Below, piece by piece: positions 36,500 to 45,541 of a stretch of 64,000 nucleotides of DNA. The stretch is taken from contig NZ_JPXI01000024.1 in assembly GCF_000740675.1 (NCBI RefSeq), forward strand, positions 186,001-250,000, read 5' to 3'. Both the position numbers and the translations under genes were made by a program. How positions within the stretch are numbered: position 1 is the first letter of the stretch; every line of letters begins with the position of its first letter. The notes beneath the pieces were generated by a model. That model was given only the letters and a program-made list of their open reading frames with translations. It searched no databases and was not told where the DNA came from. Origin of the DNA: Massilia sp. BSC265 (GTDB lineage: Bacteria; Pseudomonadota; Gammaproteobacteria; Burkholderiales; Burkholderiaceae_D).

Positions 36500-37975
36500 A
36501 TGTTTGCAGCAGTGGACCTGGGGTCCAACAGCTTCCGGCTTCACATTGGCGAACCGGCGGGCGGCCGCATGCACATCGTGCGCACCGCGCGCGACCCGAT
36601 CCGCCTGGCCGCCGGCCTGGACAAGGACAACATGCTGACCGAGGCGGCCATGCGCAGCGCCGTACGCTCCCTCGAAGGTTTCCGCGCCATCCTCGACGAA
36701 TACACCCTGGACGCCGTGCGCGTCGTCGCCACCAACACCCTGCGCGTGGCGCGCAATGCCGAACTGCTGCTGCCCCAGCTCGAGCATGCCATCGGCTATT
36801 CCGTAGAGGTCATTTCGGGGGAGGAAGAAGGGCGCCTGATCTACATGGGTGTGGCGCGCGCCATCGACAAGCCCGATGAGCGCCGGCTGGTGGTCGACAT
36901 CGGCGGCGGCTCGACCGAAGTCATCGCCGCCATCGGCCCCGACATCAACCTGGTCGAATCCTTCGGCATCGGCACCCATCCGCAGACCGCCGCCTTCTTC
37001 GCGGACGGCCGCATCACGCCGCAGCGCTTCGATGCCGCCGTCACCGAGGCGCGCGCCCGCTTCGAGGATGCCGCCGGCCTGTACCAGGCGCAGGGCTGGG
37101 ACGCCGCCTATGGCTCGTCCGGCACCATGCGCGCCATTAACGAGGTGATCTCGAAGAACAGCATCGGCGACGGCCGCATGTCGCAGGCCAGCCTGCACGC
37201 GCTGCGCGACATCCTGCTGGAGCTAGGGCATGTCGATGCCTTCAACATGCCCGGTATAAAGAAGGAACGGGTACCGGTGATGGTCGGCGGCCTGACGGTG
37301 TTGATCGGCGTGATGCAGGAACTGGGCATCCAGCAGCTCACCGCGATCAATGCCGGCCTGCGCCTGGGCGTGCTGTCCGACCTGGAGCTGCGCGCCAACC
37401 GGCGCGACCGCCGCGACGCCGCCATCCGCGCCTGCATGCGCCGCTTCGGCGTGGACAGCCAGCGCGCCCTGCGCACGGCCAGCATCGCCTCGACACTGTA
37501 CGAGAAGCTCAACCCGTCCGATGCGCAGCACTACCTGTGCTGGAGCGCCATGCTGCACGAAGTCGGGCTGCAAATTTCGATGACGGGCTCCCACAAGCAC
37601 GGCGCCTACATCGTCGAGCACGCCGACCTGCCGGGCTTCACCACGCGCGAGCAGCGCCTGATGAGCTGCCTGGTGCTGGGCCAGAAGGGCAACCTGCGCA
37701 AGATCCGCGACGCCCTGGCCGACCCCGATGTCGCCAAGGCGGTGCTGGCGCTGCGCATGGCGGTGGTGTTCATGCACGCTCGTGCCGACGAAGACCTGCT
37801 GGGGCTGGGCCTGCGCATGCAGACCCGCCTGCGCACGCGCCTGGACTCGGCGCGCATCGAGCTCGATCTGCCGGCGGGGCTGCTGGCGAAGCACCCGACG
37901 CTCGGACCGTGGCTGCAGAAGGAAGAGGGGGCGTGGGGCGAGATCGGGATTCCGTTCCAGGCCAGGGCCGGCTGA
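36500..37975 (+). CDS. ppx: Exopolyphosphatase
   Basis: Ppx of the Ppx/GppA family releases phosphate from the ends of polyphosphate; GppA homologues hydrolyse pppGpp. The 491-residue protein starts MFAAVDLGSNSFRLHIGEP. It has ISGEEEGRLIYMG, VVDIGGGSTEVIA and YGSSGTMRAINEV of the actin-like ATPase fold, then an HD-like C-terminal region (about 320-490). The frame is open upstream from 36113 through unrelated sequence. It is 99 bases after the small membrane gene and converges with sixA/ppk across a repeat. Confidence 0.93.
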   Translation: MFAAVDLGSNSFRLHIGEPAGGRMHIVRTARDPIRLAAGLDKDNMLTEAAMRSAVRSLEGFRAILDEYTLDAVRVVATNTLRVARNAELLLPQLEHAIGYSVEVISGEEEGRLIYMGVARAIDKPDERRLVVDIGGGSTEVIAAIGPDINLVESFGIGTHPQTAAFFADGRITPQRFDAAVTEARARFEDAAGLYQAQGWDAAYGSSGTMRAINEVISKNSIGDGRMSQASLHALRDILLELGHVDAFNMPGIKKERVPVMVGGLTVLIGVMQELGIQQLTAINAGLRLGVLSDLELRANRRDRRDAAIRACMRRFGVDSQRALRTASIASTLYEKLNPSDAQHYLCWSAMLHEVGLQISMTGSHKHGAYIVEHADLPGFTTREQRLMSCLVLGQKGNLRKIRDALADPDVAKAVLALRMAVVFMHARADEDLLGLGLRMQTRLRTRLDSARIELDLPAGLLAKHPTLGPWLQKEEGAWGEIGIPFQARAG

Positions 37976-37984
37976 ATCGCGCCA

Positions 37985-38151
37985 GGGTGGGCGGCTCCAC
38001 CTGAACATGTGTGTTGACGCGCCGCGATTGCCGCCCACGCGTTCAACTTCATCCCGAACAGCCGCTGAGGCTTGTCAAGGTCTGGTTGGCCGCGTGGGCG
38101 GCATTTGCAATGCGGCTGCTCTCATCGTCAGGTGGAGCCGCCCATCCTACG
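37985..38151. repeat. Nested inverted repeat between ppx and sixA
   Basis: The outer arms GGGTGGGCGGCTCCACCTGA (37985-38004) and TCAGGTGGAGCCGCCCATCC (38128-38147) are inverted copies with one mismatch in 20. An inner pair, CCGCCCACGCG near 38031 and CGCGTGGGCGG near 38091, is nested within. It sits between convergent genes and can act as a bidirectional terminator. It belongs to the same loose family as 1451-1565. Confidence 0.75.
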
Positions 38152-38162
38152 AACGGCAGCGG

Positions 38163-38639
38163 TTAACGCAGCTGCCCGATGAAATCCGGCCCGACGACCA
38201 GCTTCAGGTAGGGCATCCCGTCGCTGTTCTTGTGCGTGATCCAGAACACGGCCGCCTTGCGGATGCGCCAGTCCTGCTTGCTGCCTCCCAGCACCAGCGA
38301 GGCAATCTGCCCCAGCAGCGGCTGATGCCCGACGATCAGCGCCGGCTGGCGGTGCTCCGGCCAGCCCGCGGCCTCGATGATCGCCTCCGCGCTCGAGTCC
38401 GGAGCCAGCGCATCCACCAGCTTGTAGTTGCGGCCCAGCGCCTCCACCGTCTGCACGCAGCGCTTGGCCGGGCTGCTCAGCACCCGCACGTCGTCCGGGA
38501 GCTGGCGGTGCAGCCAGGCGCCGACGCGCGCGGCGTGGCGCTTGCCCTTCGGCGTCAGCGCGCGGCGCAGGTCTGCTTCGACCTCCCCCTCGGCGGCGTG
38601 CGGTTCAGCCTCGGCGTGCCGCCACAGGATCAGGTCCAT
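38163..38639 (-). CDS. sixA: Phosphohistidine phosphatase SixA
   Basis: The 158-residue histidine phosphatase has the N-terminal catalytic LILWRHAEAEP (RH motif), LSSPAKRCVQTVEAL and the second His in LIVGHQPLLGQIASL. SixA removes phosphate from HPt domains and from the nitrogen PTS protein NPr. Its start lies within the last 35 bases of ppk, so the two are translationally linked. Confidence 0.9.
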   Translation of the reverse strand: MDLILWRHAEAEPHAAEGEVEADLRRALTPKGKRHAARVGAWLHRQLPDDVRVLSSPAKRCVQTVEALGRNYKLVDALAPDSSAEAIIEAAGWPEHRQPALIVGHQPLLGQIASLVLGGSKQDWRIRKAAVFWITHKNSDGMPYLKLVVGPDFIGQLR

Positions 38640-40761
38640 GCTCGTTCTCCTTGTTGGGGTGGGTGTTCGCGCCGAGCGTCTCCATCAGGTCTTGTTGCGC
38701 GCTGATGGCCTTCTGGCCGCTCCGCGTCTTCTTGCGGCGGTAGTGCCCGTCGCTGCCCAGCTCCCAGGCATTGACGTTGTCCTTCAGGTAGGGATGCAGG
38801 CCCTCGCGCAGCACGCGGCGCTTGAGCGCCGGCGAGCGGATCGGGAAGGCCACTTCCACGCGCCGGAACAGGTTGCGGTTCATCCAGTCCGCGCTCGACA
38901 GGTAGATGTCGTGCTTCAGGTTGTTGCGGAAGTAGAAGATGCGCGTGTGTTCCAGGAAGCGGCCGACGATCGAACGCACGCGGATGGACTCGCTCAGGCC
39001 CGGCACGCCGGGGCGCAGCGAACAGGCGCCGCGCACGATCAGGTCGATGCGCACGCCGGCCTGCGAGGCGTCGTACAGGGCCCGGATGACCGAATCGTCG
39101 GTCAGGGAATTCATCTTCGCGATGATGCGCGCCGGCTTGCCCTCGCGCGCGATCGCCGCTTCGTCCTTGATGGCGCGCACGATCTCCTTCTGCAGCGAGA
39201 AGGGCGCCAGCCACAGGCTGGTGAGCTGCTTCGGGCGCGTCAGGCTGGTCAGGTGGATGAAGACCTCGTTGACGTCGGCGGTGATTTCGTCGTCGCAGGT
39301 GAGCAGGCCGAAGTCGGTGTAGAACTTGGCGGTGGTCGAGTTGTAGTTGCCGGTGCCGAGGTGGGCATAGCGGCGCAGGCCATTGTCTTCGCGGCGCAGC
39401 ACCAGCGCCAGTTTCGCATGGGTCTTGAGGCCGACCACGCCGTAGACCACCTGCGCCCCGGCCTGCTCCAGGCGCTCGGCCCAGTTGATGTTGGCTTCCT
39501 CGTCGAAGCGCGCCATCAGCTCGACGATGACGGTGACTTCCTTGCCGCGCCGCGCGGCGGCGATGAGCGCCTCCATCAGGTCCGAGTTCATGCCGGCCCG
39601 GTAGATGGTCTGCTTGATCGCCGCCACGGAGGGGTCGCTTGCGGCGGACTGGATGAAGTCGATCACCGGCTGGAAGGATTCGAACGGATGGTGCAGCAGC
39701 ATGTCCTGCTTGCGCAGCACGGCGAAGATGTCCGGGCCGACCAGCTTGGCCGGGAAGCCGGGCGTGAAGGGCTTGAACTTCAGTTCCGACTTGTCGTGGG
39801 TGTTGACGATCTCCAGCATGCGGCCCAGGTTCACGGGGCCGTCGACCGCGAACAGGCGCGAACGGTCGATTCCGAACTGGTCGAGCAGGAAGTTCGACAG
39901 GTGCGGCGGGCAGGCGTGGCCCACCTCGAGGCGCACCGCGAAGCCGTAGTTGCGGCTATGGAGTTCGCTCTGCAGGGCCTGGCGCAGGTTCTTGACCTCG
40001 TCCTCGTCGACCCACAGGTCGCTGTTGCGAGTCACCCGGAACTGCGAGTACGAGAGCACCTCGCGGCCGGTGAACAGGTCGGCCATGTGGGCCTGGATCA
40101 CCGAAGAGAGCAGGCAGTAGGACTCTCCCTTCTTGTCCGACAGCTCGCTGGGCAGGCGGATCACGCGCGGCAGCACGCGCGGCGCCTTCATGATGGCGAT
40201 GCCGGTGCCGCGCCCGAAGGCGTCCTTGCCGGCCAGTTCGACGATGAAGTTCAGGCTCTTGTTGACCACGCGCGGGAAGGGGTGGGCCGGGTCGAGCCCG
40301 ATGGGCGTGAGCAGCGGGCGGACCTCGCGGTCGAAGAACTGCTTGACCCAGGCGCGCTGGGCGGCGTTGCGCTCGCTCCGGCGCAGCATGTGGATGCCGT
40401 TTTCCGCCAGGCGCGGGAGGATCTCGTGGTTGAACAGCTTGTACTGGCGTTCGATCAGCTTGTGGCATTCGAGGCTGGCGCGGTCCAGGTCGTTGGCCAG
40501 CGCGTGCGGAATACCGTTGTGGCCGGCCTCCATCCGGTGCTGGGCCAGCAGGCTGGCCACGCGGACCTCGAAGAATTCATCGAGGTTGCCCGACACGATG
40601 GTCAGGAAGCGCAGCCGCTCGAGCAGCGGGATGGCGGGATCCTCGGCCTGGGCCAGTACCCGGCGGTTGAACTCGAGCAGCGACAGCTCGCGGTTCAGGA
40701 AGGCGCCGCCTTCGGGAATGCTTCTGGCCTCGATTTCCAGGGCCTTGTGTTTCATGTCCAT
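38605..40761 (-). CDS. ppk1: Polyphosphate kinase 1
   Basis: Ppk1 polymerises the gamma-phosphate of ATP into polyphosphate. The 718-residue protein has the N, H, C1 and C2 domain layout. It opens FLNRELSLLEFNRRVLAQA. The phosphorylated His is in RRYAHLGTGNYN, and LLTCDDEITADVNEVF and MNRNLFRRVEVAFPI follow. The ATG at 40761 (MDMKHKALE) is used; 40755 is equally possible, and the frame opens at 40812. With ppx and sixA it forms a convergent polyphosphate locus. The 150-base gap to lepB holds no Pho box that I can recognise. Confidence 0.94.
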   Translation of the reverse strand: MDMKHKALEIEARSIPEGGAFLNRELSLLEFNRRVLAQAEDPAIPLLERLRFLTIVSGNLDEFFEVRVASLLAQHRMEAGHNGIPHALANDLDRASLECHKLIERQYKLFNHEILPRLAENGIHMLRRSERNAAQRAWVKQFFDREVRPLLTPIGLDPAHPFPRVVNKSLNFIVELAGKDAFGRGTGIAIMKAPRVLPRVIRLPSELSDKKGESYCLLSSVIQAHMADLFTGREVLSYSQFRVTRNSDLWVDEDEVKNLRQALQSELHSRNYGFAVRLEVGHACPPHLSNFLLDQFGIDRSRLFAVDGPVNLGRMLEIVNTHDKSELKFKPFTPGFPAKLVGPDIFAVLRKQDMLLHHPFESFQPVIDFIQSAASDPSVAAIKQTIYRAGMNSDLMEALIAAARRGKEVTVIVELMARFDEEANINWAERLEQAGAQVVYGVVGLKTHAKLALVLRREDNGLRRYAHLGTGNYNSTTAKFYTDFGLLTCDDEITADVNEVFIHLTSLTRPKQLTSLWLAPFSLQKEIVRAIKDEAAIAREGKPARIIAKMNSLTDDSVIRALYDASQAGVRIDLIVRGACSLRPGVPGLSESIRVRSIVGRFLEHTRIFYFRNNLKHDIYLSSADWMNRNLFRRVEVAFPIRSPALKRRVLREGLHPYLKDNVNAWELGSDGHYRRKKTRSGQKAISAQQDLMETLGANTHPNKENEHGPDPVAARRG

Positions 40762-40911
40762 TGGTCTGCGTCGTAGTGGCGACGCAGGCAGTGTAGTTGG
40801 CGAATATGACAATGTTGTTACACGCGGTCTTGCGATTGACTTTTAAGCATCGTTAAAGGCTGAGCGCGTATAACGTTCTCATCGTCATCATAACAAGAGG
40901 AGGGATGCGAG

Positions 40912-41577
40912 ATGAAAGCGTTCGTGCGCGCCAACAAGGGTTTCCTGCTGTTCATGCTTTTGTTCGGCGTCTTCCGCACCGCGGTGGCCGACTGGAACCC
41001 GATTCCCTCCGGATCCATGCGGCCCAACCTGCTGGAAGGCGACGTCGTGTTCGTCAACCGCCTGGCCTATCACGTCAAGGTGCCGCTGACCGATGTCGTG
41101 ATCGCGCGCACCGGCGAGCCCCAACGCGGCGACGTCGTCACCTTCTCGTCGCCGATGGACGGCACCCGCCTGATCAAGCGCGTGCTGGCGCTGCCGGGCG
41201 ACCGGGTCGAAATGCGCAATGAGCGCCTGGTCATCAACGGCGTCGAGTCGCAGTATTCGGTCGAGGAAGTGGTTCAGGAGGCGACCGCCGAGGGAAGCAT
41301 GGAAGCGCTCAGGATGGATGAAGTCGTCGATGGCCGCCGCCACCGCATCCAGGTCCTGCCGCAGCGCCTGATCGCGCGCGATTTCGGCCTGGTATCGGTG
41401 CCGCAGGATGCCTACCTGATGCTGGGCGACAACCGCGATAACAGCGCCGACTCGCGCGCCATCGGCTTCGTGCCGCGCCACCTCCTGATCGGGCGCGCCG
41501 AACGCATCCTGGTCTCGGCCGACTACCAGGGCAACTGGATGCCGCGCACCGAGCGTTTCGGACAGTCGCTGCGCTGA
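40912..41577 (+). CDS. Signal peptidase I (second, short S26 type)
   Basis: The 221-residue type I signal peptidase has a single N-terminal membrane helix (FLLFMLLFGVFRTAVADW). The catalytic Ser is in PIPSGSMRPNLLEGD, the Lys in LIKRVLALPGD, and the box E motif is GDNRDNSADSR. It is shorter than the housekeeping LepB normally beside rnc and lepA, which is not in this window, so this is probably a paralogue. The ribosome site is AGGAGG. Confidence 0.88.
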   Translation: MKAFVRANKGFLLFMLLFGVFRTAVADWNPIPSGSMRPNLLEGDVVFVNRLAYHVKVPLTDVVIARTGEPQRGDVVTFSSPMDGTRLIKRVLALPGDRVEMRNERLVINGVESQYSVEEVVQEATAEGSMEALRMDEVVDGRRHRIQVLPQRLIARDFGLVSVPQDAYLMLGDNRDNSADSRAIGFVPRHLLIGRAERILVSADYQGNWMPRTERFGQSLR

Positions 41578-41705
41578 ACGGCGGGCCGCCGGACGGTCTC
41601 CCGCTGTCGAGGGGCCGTCAGAATTGTTTCACAGAAACCAGTACAATTGCGTCCCCCCGGACGCTCGCCATTCGCAGTGCCGGTATTTTTTCACCAGGCA
41701 CTGCC

Positions 41706-42887
41706 ATGCAACGACTCCTCACCACCATCCTCGCCTGCCTCGGCATGATCGGGGCCCTCGCGATCGACACGTACTTGCCCTCGATGCCGGCCATCGGCAC
41801 CGAATTCGGGGTCGGGCCGGTCGCGGTCCAGCAGACCCTGAGCGTCTTCTTGTTTACGTTCGCGCTGATGATGCTGTTCTACGGGACGCTGTCGGACTCC
41901 TTCGGGCGCCGCCCGGTGATCCTGGGGGCGCTCGCGGTGTACACGCTGGCCTCGGTGGGCGCCGCTCTTGCTCCGACCTTCGGCTGGCTGCTGGTGTTCC
42001 GGGCGCTGCAGGGCCTGTCGGCCGGCGCCGGTTCGGTCATCGGCCAGGCCATCGTGCAGGACCGCTTCTCCGGCGCCCAGGCGCAGAAGATGATGTCGCA
42101 CATCATGATGGTGTTCGGCCTGGCGCCGGCCATCGCGCCGGTGCTGGGCGGTTGGCTGCACGTGACCTTCGGCTGGCGCTCGACCTTCATCTTCCTGGCG
42201 ATCTTCGGCGCCGCCATGATCCTGCTGGTGACGCGCTTGCTGCCGGAAAGCCTGCCGGTTGAAAAGCGTCAGGTCTTCCACCCGGTGACCATCTCGCGCA
42301 ACTACCTGATGGTGCTGCGCAACCCGCAGTTCGTGATGCTGTCGCTGGCGCTCGGCCTGGTGTTCGGAGGTCTGTCGCTGTACATCGGCGCGGCCGCGAA
42401 CTTCGTGATGGAGATCCTGGGCCTGCCGGAGACCGCCTTCGCCTGGATGTTCATCCCCCTGATCGGCGGCATGGTAGCGGGCTCGGCCTGGGGCGGCAAG
42501 CGTGCCCACAAGGCCCCGCCAGGACGCCTGCTGTGGACCGGCTATGCCGTGATGGCCCTTGCCTCGGTGCTGAACGTCGGCTACAACACCATGTTCCCGG
42601 CCGTCGTGCCCTGGGCGGTGCTGCCGCTGGCGGTGTTCACCTTCGGCCTGGCCGTGGCCATGCCGGGTATCCAGCTCTCGGCCATGGGCCTGTTCCCGGA
42701 CAACCGCGGCCTGGCGGCCTCGATGGTCGGTTTCATCCAGATGATGTCCTTCGCGCTGGTGTCCGGCCTGGTGGCCCCGCTGTTGTTCGGCAGCGCGCTC
42801 AAGCTGGCCTGCGGCGCGGCCGTGAGTGTCCTGCTGAGTTTCCTGGTATGGCGCCTGAGCCGGCGCTTCGCACCACCGGCGGCGTAA
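41706..42887 (+). CDS. MFS transporter, Bcr/CflA drug-resistance family
   Basis: The 393-residue protein has twelve predicted membrane helices with the DHA1 signatures AIDTYLPSMPAIG after helix 1, GTLSDSFGRRPVILGAL (motif A) and SAGAGSVIGQAIVQDRFSG (motif C region). Bcr/CflA pumps export bicyclomycin, chloramphenicol and related compounds in exchange for protons. It stands alone, 128 bases after the signal peptidase. The substrate is not inferable. Confidence 0.9.
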   Translation: MQRLLTTILACLGMIGALAIDTYLPSMPAIGTEFGVGPVAVQQTLSVFLFTFALMMLFYGTLSDSFGRRPVILGALAVYTLASVGAALAPTFGWLLVFRALQGLSAGAGSVIGQAIVQDRFSGAQAQKMMSHIMMVFGLAPAIAPVLGGWLHVTFGWRSTFIFLAIFGAAMILLVTRLLPESLPVEKRQVFHPVTISRNYLMVLRNPQFVMLSLALGLVFGGLSLYIGAAANFVMEILGLPETAFAWMFIPLIGGMVAGSAWGGKRAHKAPPGRLLWTGYAVMALASVLNVGYNTMFPAVVPWAVLPLAVFTFGLAVAMPGIQLSAMGLFPDNRGLAASMVGFIQMMSFALVSGLVAPLLFGSALKLACGAAVSVLLSFLVWRLSRRFAPPAA

Positions 42888-42930
42888 GAGGGAAGGGTGC
42901 GGGCTGCGGCAGTGCCCGCGCCGCGCGCGA

Positions 42931-43380
42931 TCAGCGGCGGTGCACCTTCATTGCCGCCGCGACTTCGCGCTTGGCGTCGCGGTCCTTCTCGGTGGCGCGC
43001 TTGTCGTGCTGCTTCTTGCCCTTGGCCAGGCCGATCTCGCACTTCACGCGGCCGGCCTTGAAGTGCAGGTTCAGCGGCACCAGCGTATACCCGGAACGCT
43101 CGACCTTGCCGACCAGCTTGTCCAGCTCGGCGCGGTGCAGCAGCAGCTTGCGGGTGCGCAGGGCTTCCGGATGGCTGAAACTCGATGTCGTGTTCAGCGC
43201 GCTGATATGGGCGCCGAACAGGAACAGTTCGCCGTTACGCACGACGACATAGGCCTCCTTGATCTGTACCTTGCCGGCGCGGATGGCCTTGACTTCCCAT
43301 CCTTCCAGCACGATGCCGGCTTCGTACCGGTCCTCGATGAAGTAGTCAAAAAATGCTTTTTTATTGTCAACAATACTCAT
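42931..43380 (-). CDS. smpB: SsrA-binding protein SmpB
   Basis: SmpB delivers tmRNA to stalled ribosomes in trans-translation. The 149-residue protein has [32 protein letters not shown] and the basic tail [16 protein letters not shown] that enters the decoding centre. It is divergent from ratA, the conserved betaproteobacterial arrangement. No tmRNA gene was seen nearby. Confidence 0.96.
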   Translation of the reverse strand: MSIVDNKKAFFDYFIEDRYEAGIVLEGWEVKAIRAGKVQIKEAYVVVRNGELFLFGAHISALNTTSSFSHPEALRTRKLLLHRAELDKLVGKVERSGYTLVPLNLHFKAGRVKCEIGLAKGKKQHDKRATEKDRDAKREVAAAMKVHRR

Positions 43381-43487
43381 GAAATAGCGAAAATCCGCGT
43401 CTCGGTTAAACTACTGCTGTGGCGCCAATGCAAAGATTGCATGGCGCAAAATGCAACTCGTCCAACATCATAACAAACGGTTGACCA

Positions 43488-43919
43488 ATGGCAGTAGTGC
43501 ACAAATCAGTTTTTCTCGGCTATAGCACCGAGCAAATGTTCGACCTCGTGGCCAAGGTCGAAGACTATCCGAAATTCCTCCCCTGGTGCGGCGGCGTGAA
43601 AGTGATTGAGCGAAGCGAGGACAAGCTGGTGGCCAGCCTGCAAATCAATTTCCACGGTGTGAAGCAGAGCTTCACGACCGCGAACCACAACAACCGGCCC
43701 ACGCAAATGAAGATGCACCTGGTCGACGGTCCTTTCAAGATGCTGGAAGGCACCTGGACCTTCAAGCCGCTGCGCGCCGACGCCTGCAAGGTCGAACTCG
43801 ACATGCACTACGAGTTCTCGAGCATCATCCTGGAGCAGATCATCGGCCCCGTGTTCGGCATGATCGCCAACACCATGGTGGATTCCTTCAGCAAGCGCGC
43901 CGAGGCGATCTATGGATGA
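43488..43919 (+). CDS. ratA: RatA/COQ10-type START-domain protein
   Basis: The 143-residue polyketide-cyclase/START-fold protein begins MAVVHKSVFLGYSTEQMFDL with the YPKFLPWCGG signature of the family. E. coli RatA (YfjG) was described as binding 50S subunits to block association, while COQ10 relatives bind ubiquinone. It is divergent from smpB. The 107-base gap contains an imperfect hairpin around 43421-43447. It overlaps rnfH by eight bases. Confidence 0.9.
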   Translation: MAVVHKSVFLGYSTEQMFDLVAKVEDYPKFLPWCGGVKVIERSEDKLVASLQINFHGVKQSFTTANHNNRPTQMKMHLVDGPFKMLEGTWTFKPLRADACKVELDMHYEFSSIILEQIIGPVFGMIANTMVDSFSKRAEAIYG

Positions 43920-44220
43920 GGGTGTGCAGGTGTATGTGTGCTACGCGACCGCGCGCGAGGAATTCCTGCGTCCGATGAAAGTCGCGTCCGGCACCACGAT
44001 CGGCCAGGCCATCGAGATGAGCGGCGTGCTGGAAGCCTACCCGGACATCAACCTGGCAACGCAAGCGGTGGGCATTTATGCAAAGAAGAAAACGCTCGAC
44101 ACCGTGCTGCGCGAGCGCGACCGCATTGAGATCTACCGGCCGCTGGTGGCCGATCCCAAGGATTCGCGCCGCAAGCGCGCGGCCAAGAAGACCGGTGGAG
44201 CGGCGCCGGCAAGCGCCTGA
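43912..44220 (+). CDS. RnfH-family ubiquitin-like protein
   Basis: The 102-residue beta-grasp protein (RnfH/RatB family) has VQVYVCYATAREEFLRPMKV, SGTTIGQAIEMSGVL and VGIYAKKKTLDTVLRERDRIEIYRPL, which cover the ubiquitin-like fold. A basic C-terminal tail rich in Lys and Arg follows. The partner gene ratA overlaps it, a pairing conserved across proteobacteria. Its molecular function is not established. Confidence 0.9.
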   Translation: MDEGVQVYVCYATAREEFLRPMKVASGTTIGQAIEMSGVLEAYPDINLATQAVGIYAKKKTLDTVLRERDRIEIYRPLVADPKDSRRKRAAKKTGGAAPASA

Positions 44221-44224
44221 GGCT

Positions 44225-44262
44225 GGTCGGTTTGCTCAGTTGTAAAATTCCGACCGAGCAAA
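44225..44262 (+). promoter_or_regulatory. Mutually exclusive inverted repeats upstream of the diguanylate cyclase
   Basis: GGTCGG (44225-44230) can pair with CCGACC (44250-44255). TTTGCTC (44231-44237) can pair with GAGCAAA (44256-44262). The order A-B-A'-B' with no linkers means only one hairpin can form at a time. It could be a regulatory leader or overlapping operators. Evidence is structural only. Confidence 0.3.
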
Positions 44263-44329
44263 TTCTCCAGTGTTCTTCGGGGTATCATAGCGTTCGCTTC
44301 GACGCTCCCCTCCGTTGCCCGCCCCGCCC

Positions 44330-45538
44330 ATGCTGATTACCGTAAGCCTGCTGTTGGTCACCACCGCGATGTCGGCGGTCATGTTGCTTGTCCTGACGTC
44401 GCTTGCTGACAGCAAGGTGGCAGGCATCCGCGAGTGGGGAACGGCCAATGGTGTGGCGGTCGTCGCACTGCTGCTGTTCGCGGCCCGCGGCGTGTTGCCT
44501 GACCTGCTCAGCATCGAAGTCGCGAATGCGCTCCTGCTCATTACAGCCAGCCTGATGCTGGCCGGTTATCGGCGCTACGTGGGCCAGCCTGTGCCGTGGC
44601 GCCTGCTCGCGGCCGGCGGTCTCGCAGCTTTCGCCGGCGTTGTGGTATTCCATCATCTCCACGATTCGCTGGCGCTGCGTGTCGTCGCGATGTCGGCCTT
44701 CCATGTGGGTATCTGCTTCGGCATCTATGCCAGCCTGCCGAAGGTGGCGGACGGCCGCCTGCGCTATCCGAATGCCTTCAGCCGCATGGCGGCCTTGCTG
44801 CTCGGGGTAGGCCACCTCTGCCGCGGCGCATTCTATGCATTTGATGCCTACCAGCCGGCTTCGCTGCTGGAGCCAGTCATTGCCAACCTGATCTTCTTCG
44901 CTATCGGCACGCTGGCCCTGCCGGCGCTCAGCCTGGGTGGCGTGATGCTGGCCAATGCACGCGTGCTGGAAGAGACCGCCTATGCCGCCGAACACGACCA
45001 CCTGACCGGCGCTCCCTCGCGCCGAGCCTTTTTCGACATGGCGGAACGCGAATTGGCGCGCGCCCGGCGGCACGGCAATGGATTGGGACTGCTGTTGCTG
45101 GATGCCGACCATTTCAAGCGCATCAACGATACCTATGGCCACGGTGTCGGCGACGAGGTCCTGCGCGACCTGGTCAGGCGCACCCGCGAGGAAATCCGCA
45201 AGATCGACTATTTCGCCCGCCTCGGCGGCGAAGAGTTCGGGGTGCTGTTGCCTGACGCTCCCTTGGAAGCCGCCCGCGACGTTGCTGAACGGCTGCGCGC
45301 CGCGCTCGACCGTTCGTCACAGAGCGTGCCGACAGCGCCTGGCGTCGCCTATACGGTCAGCATCGGCCTCGCGATGCTGGAAAAGGGAGAAGATTTTGCC
45401 GGCCTGATGCGCCGTGCGGATGCGGCCCTGTATGCGGCCAAGGAAGGCGGGCGCAACCGGGTAGAGTGCGCGCCGCGGATCGGCGCCGAACCGCCGAACC
45501 AGTCGGCCGGCGCCCAGGTGATCCGCCTGCGGCCCTAA
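44330..45538 (+). CDS. Membrane-bound diguanylate cyclase (GGDEF)
   Basis: The 402-residue protein has six to seven N-terminal membrane helices (about residues 1-205) and a C-terminal GGDEF domain (about 220-385). The active site reads RLGGEEFGVLLP at 297-308. The inhibitory I-site RKID (290-293) lies exactly five residues before GGEEF, so product feedback is expected. HDHLTGAPSRRAFFD replaces the usual LTGLxNR. No further sensory domain is recognised. The ATG at 44330 is used; the frame opens at a TTG five codons upstream. Confidence 0.9.
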   Translation: MLITVSLLLVTTAMSAVMLLVLTSLADSKVAGIREWGTANGVAVVALLLFAARGVLPDLLSIEVANALLLITASLMLAGYRRYVGQPVPWRLLAAGGLAAFAGVVVFHHLHDSLALRVVAMSAFHVGICFGIYASLPKVADGRLRYPNAFSRMAALLLGVGHLCRGAFYAFDAYQPASLLEPVIANLIFFAIGTLALPALSLGGVMLANARVLEETAYAAEHDHLTGAPSRRAFFDMAERELARARRHGNGLGLLLLDADHFKRINDTYGHGVGDEVLRDLVRRTREEIRKIDYFARLGGEEFGVLLPDAPLEAARDVAERLRAALDRSSQSVPTAPGVAYTVSIGLAMLEKGEDFAGLMRRADAALYAAKEGGRNRVECAPRIGAEPPNQSAGAQVIRLRP

Positions 45539-45541
45539 GCC

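Noticed and set aside
40762-40911. Pho box between ppk and the signal peptidase
   Set aside because: No CTGTCAT-like direct repeats could be found despite the polyphosphate context.
44225-44262. H-type RNA pseudoknot
   Set aside because: The two stems would have no linker bases between their strands, which is sterically unlikely for six and seven base pairs; treated as alternative hairpins instead.
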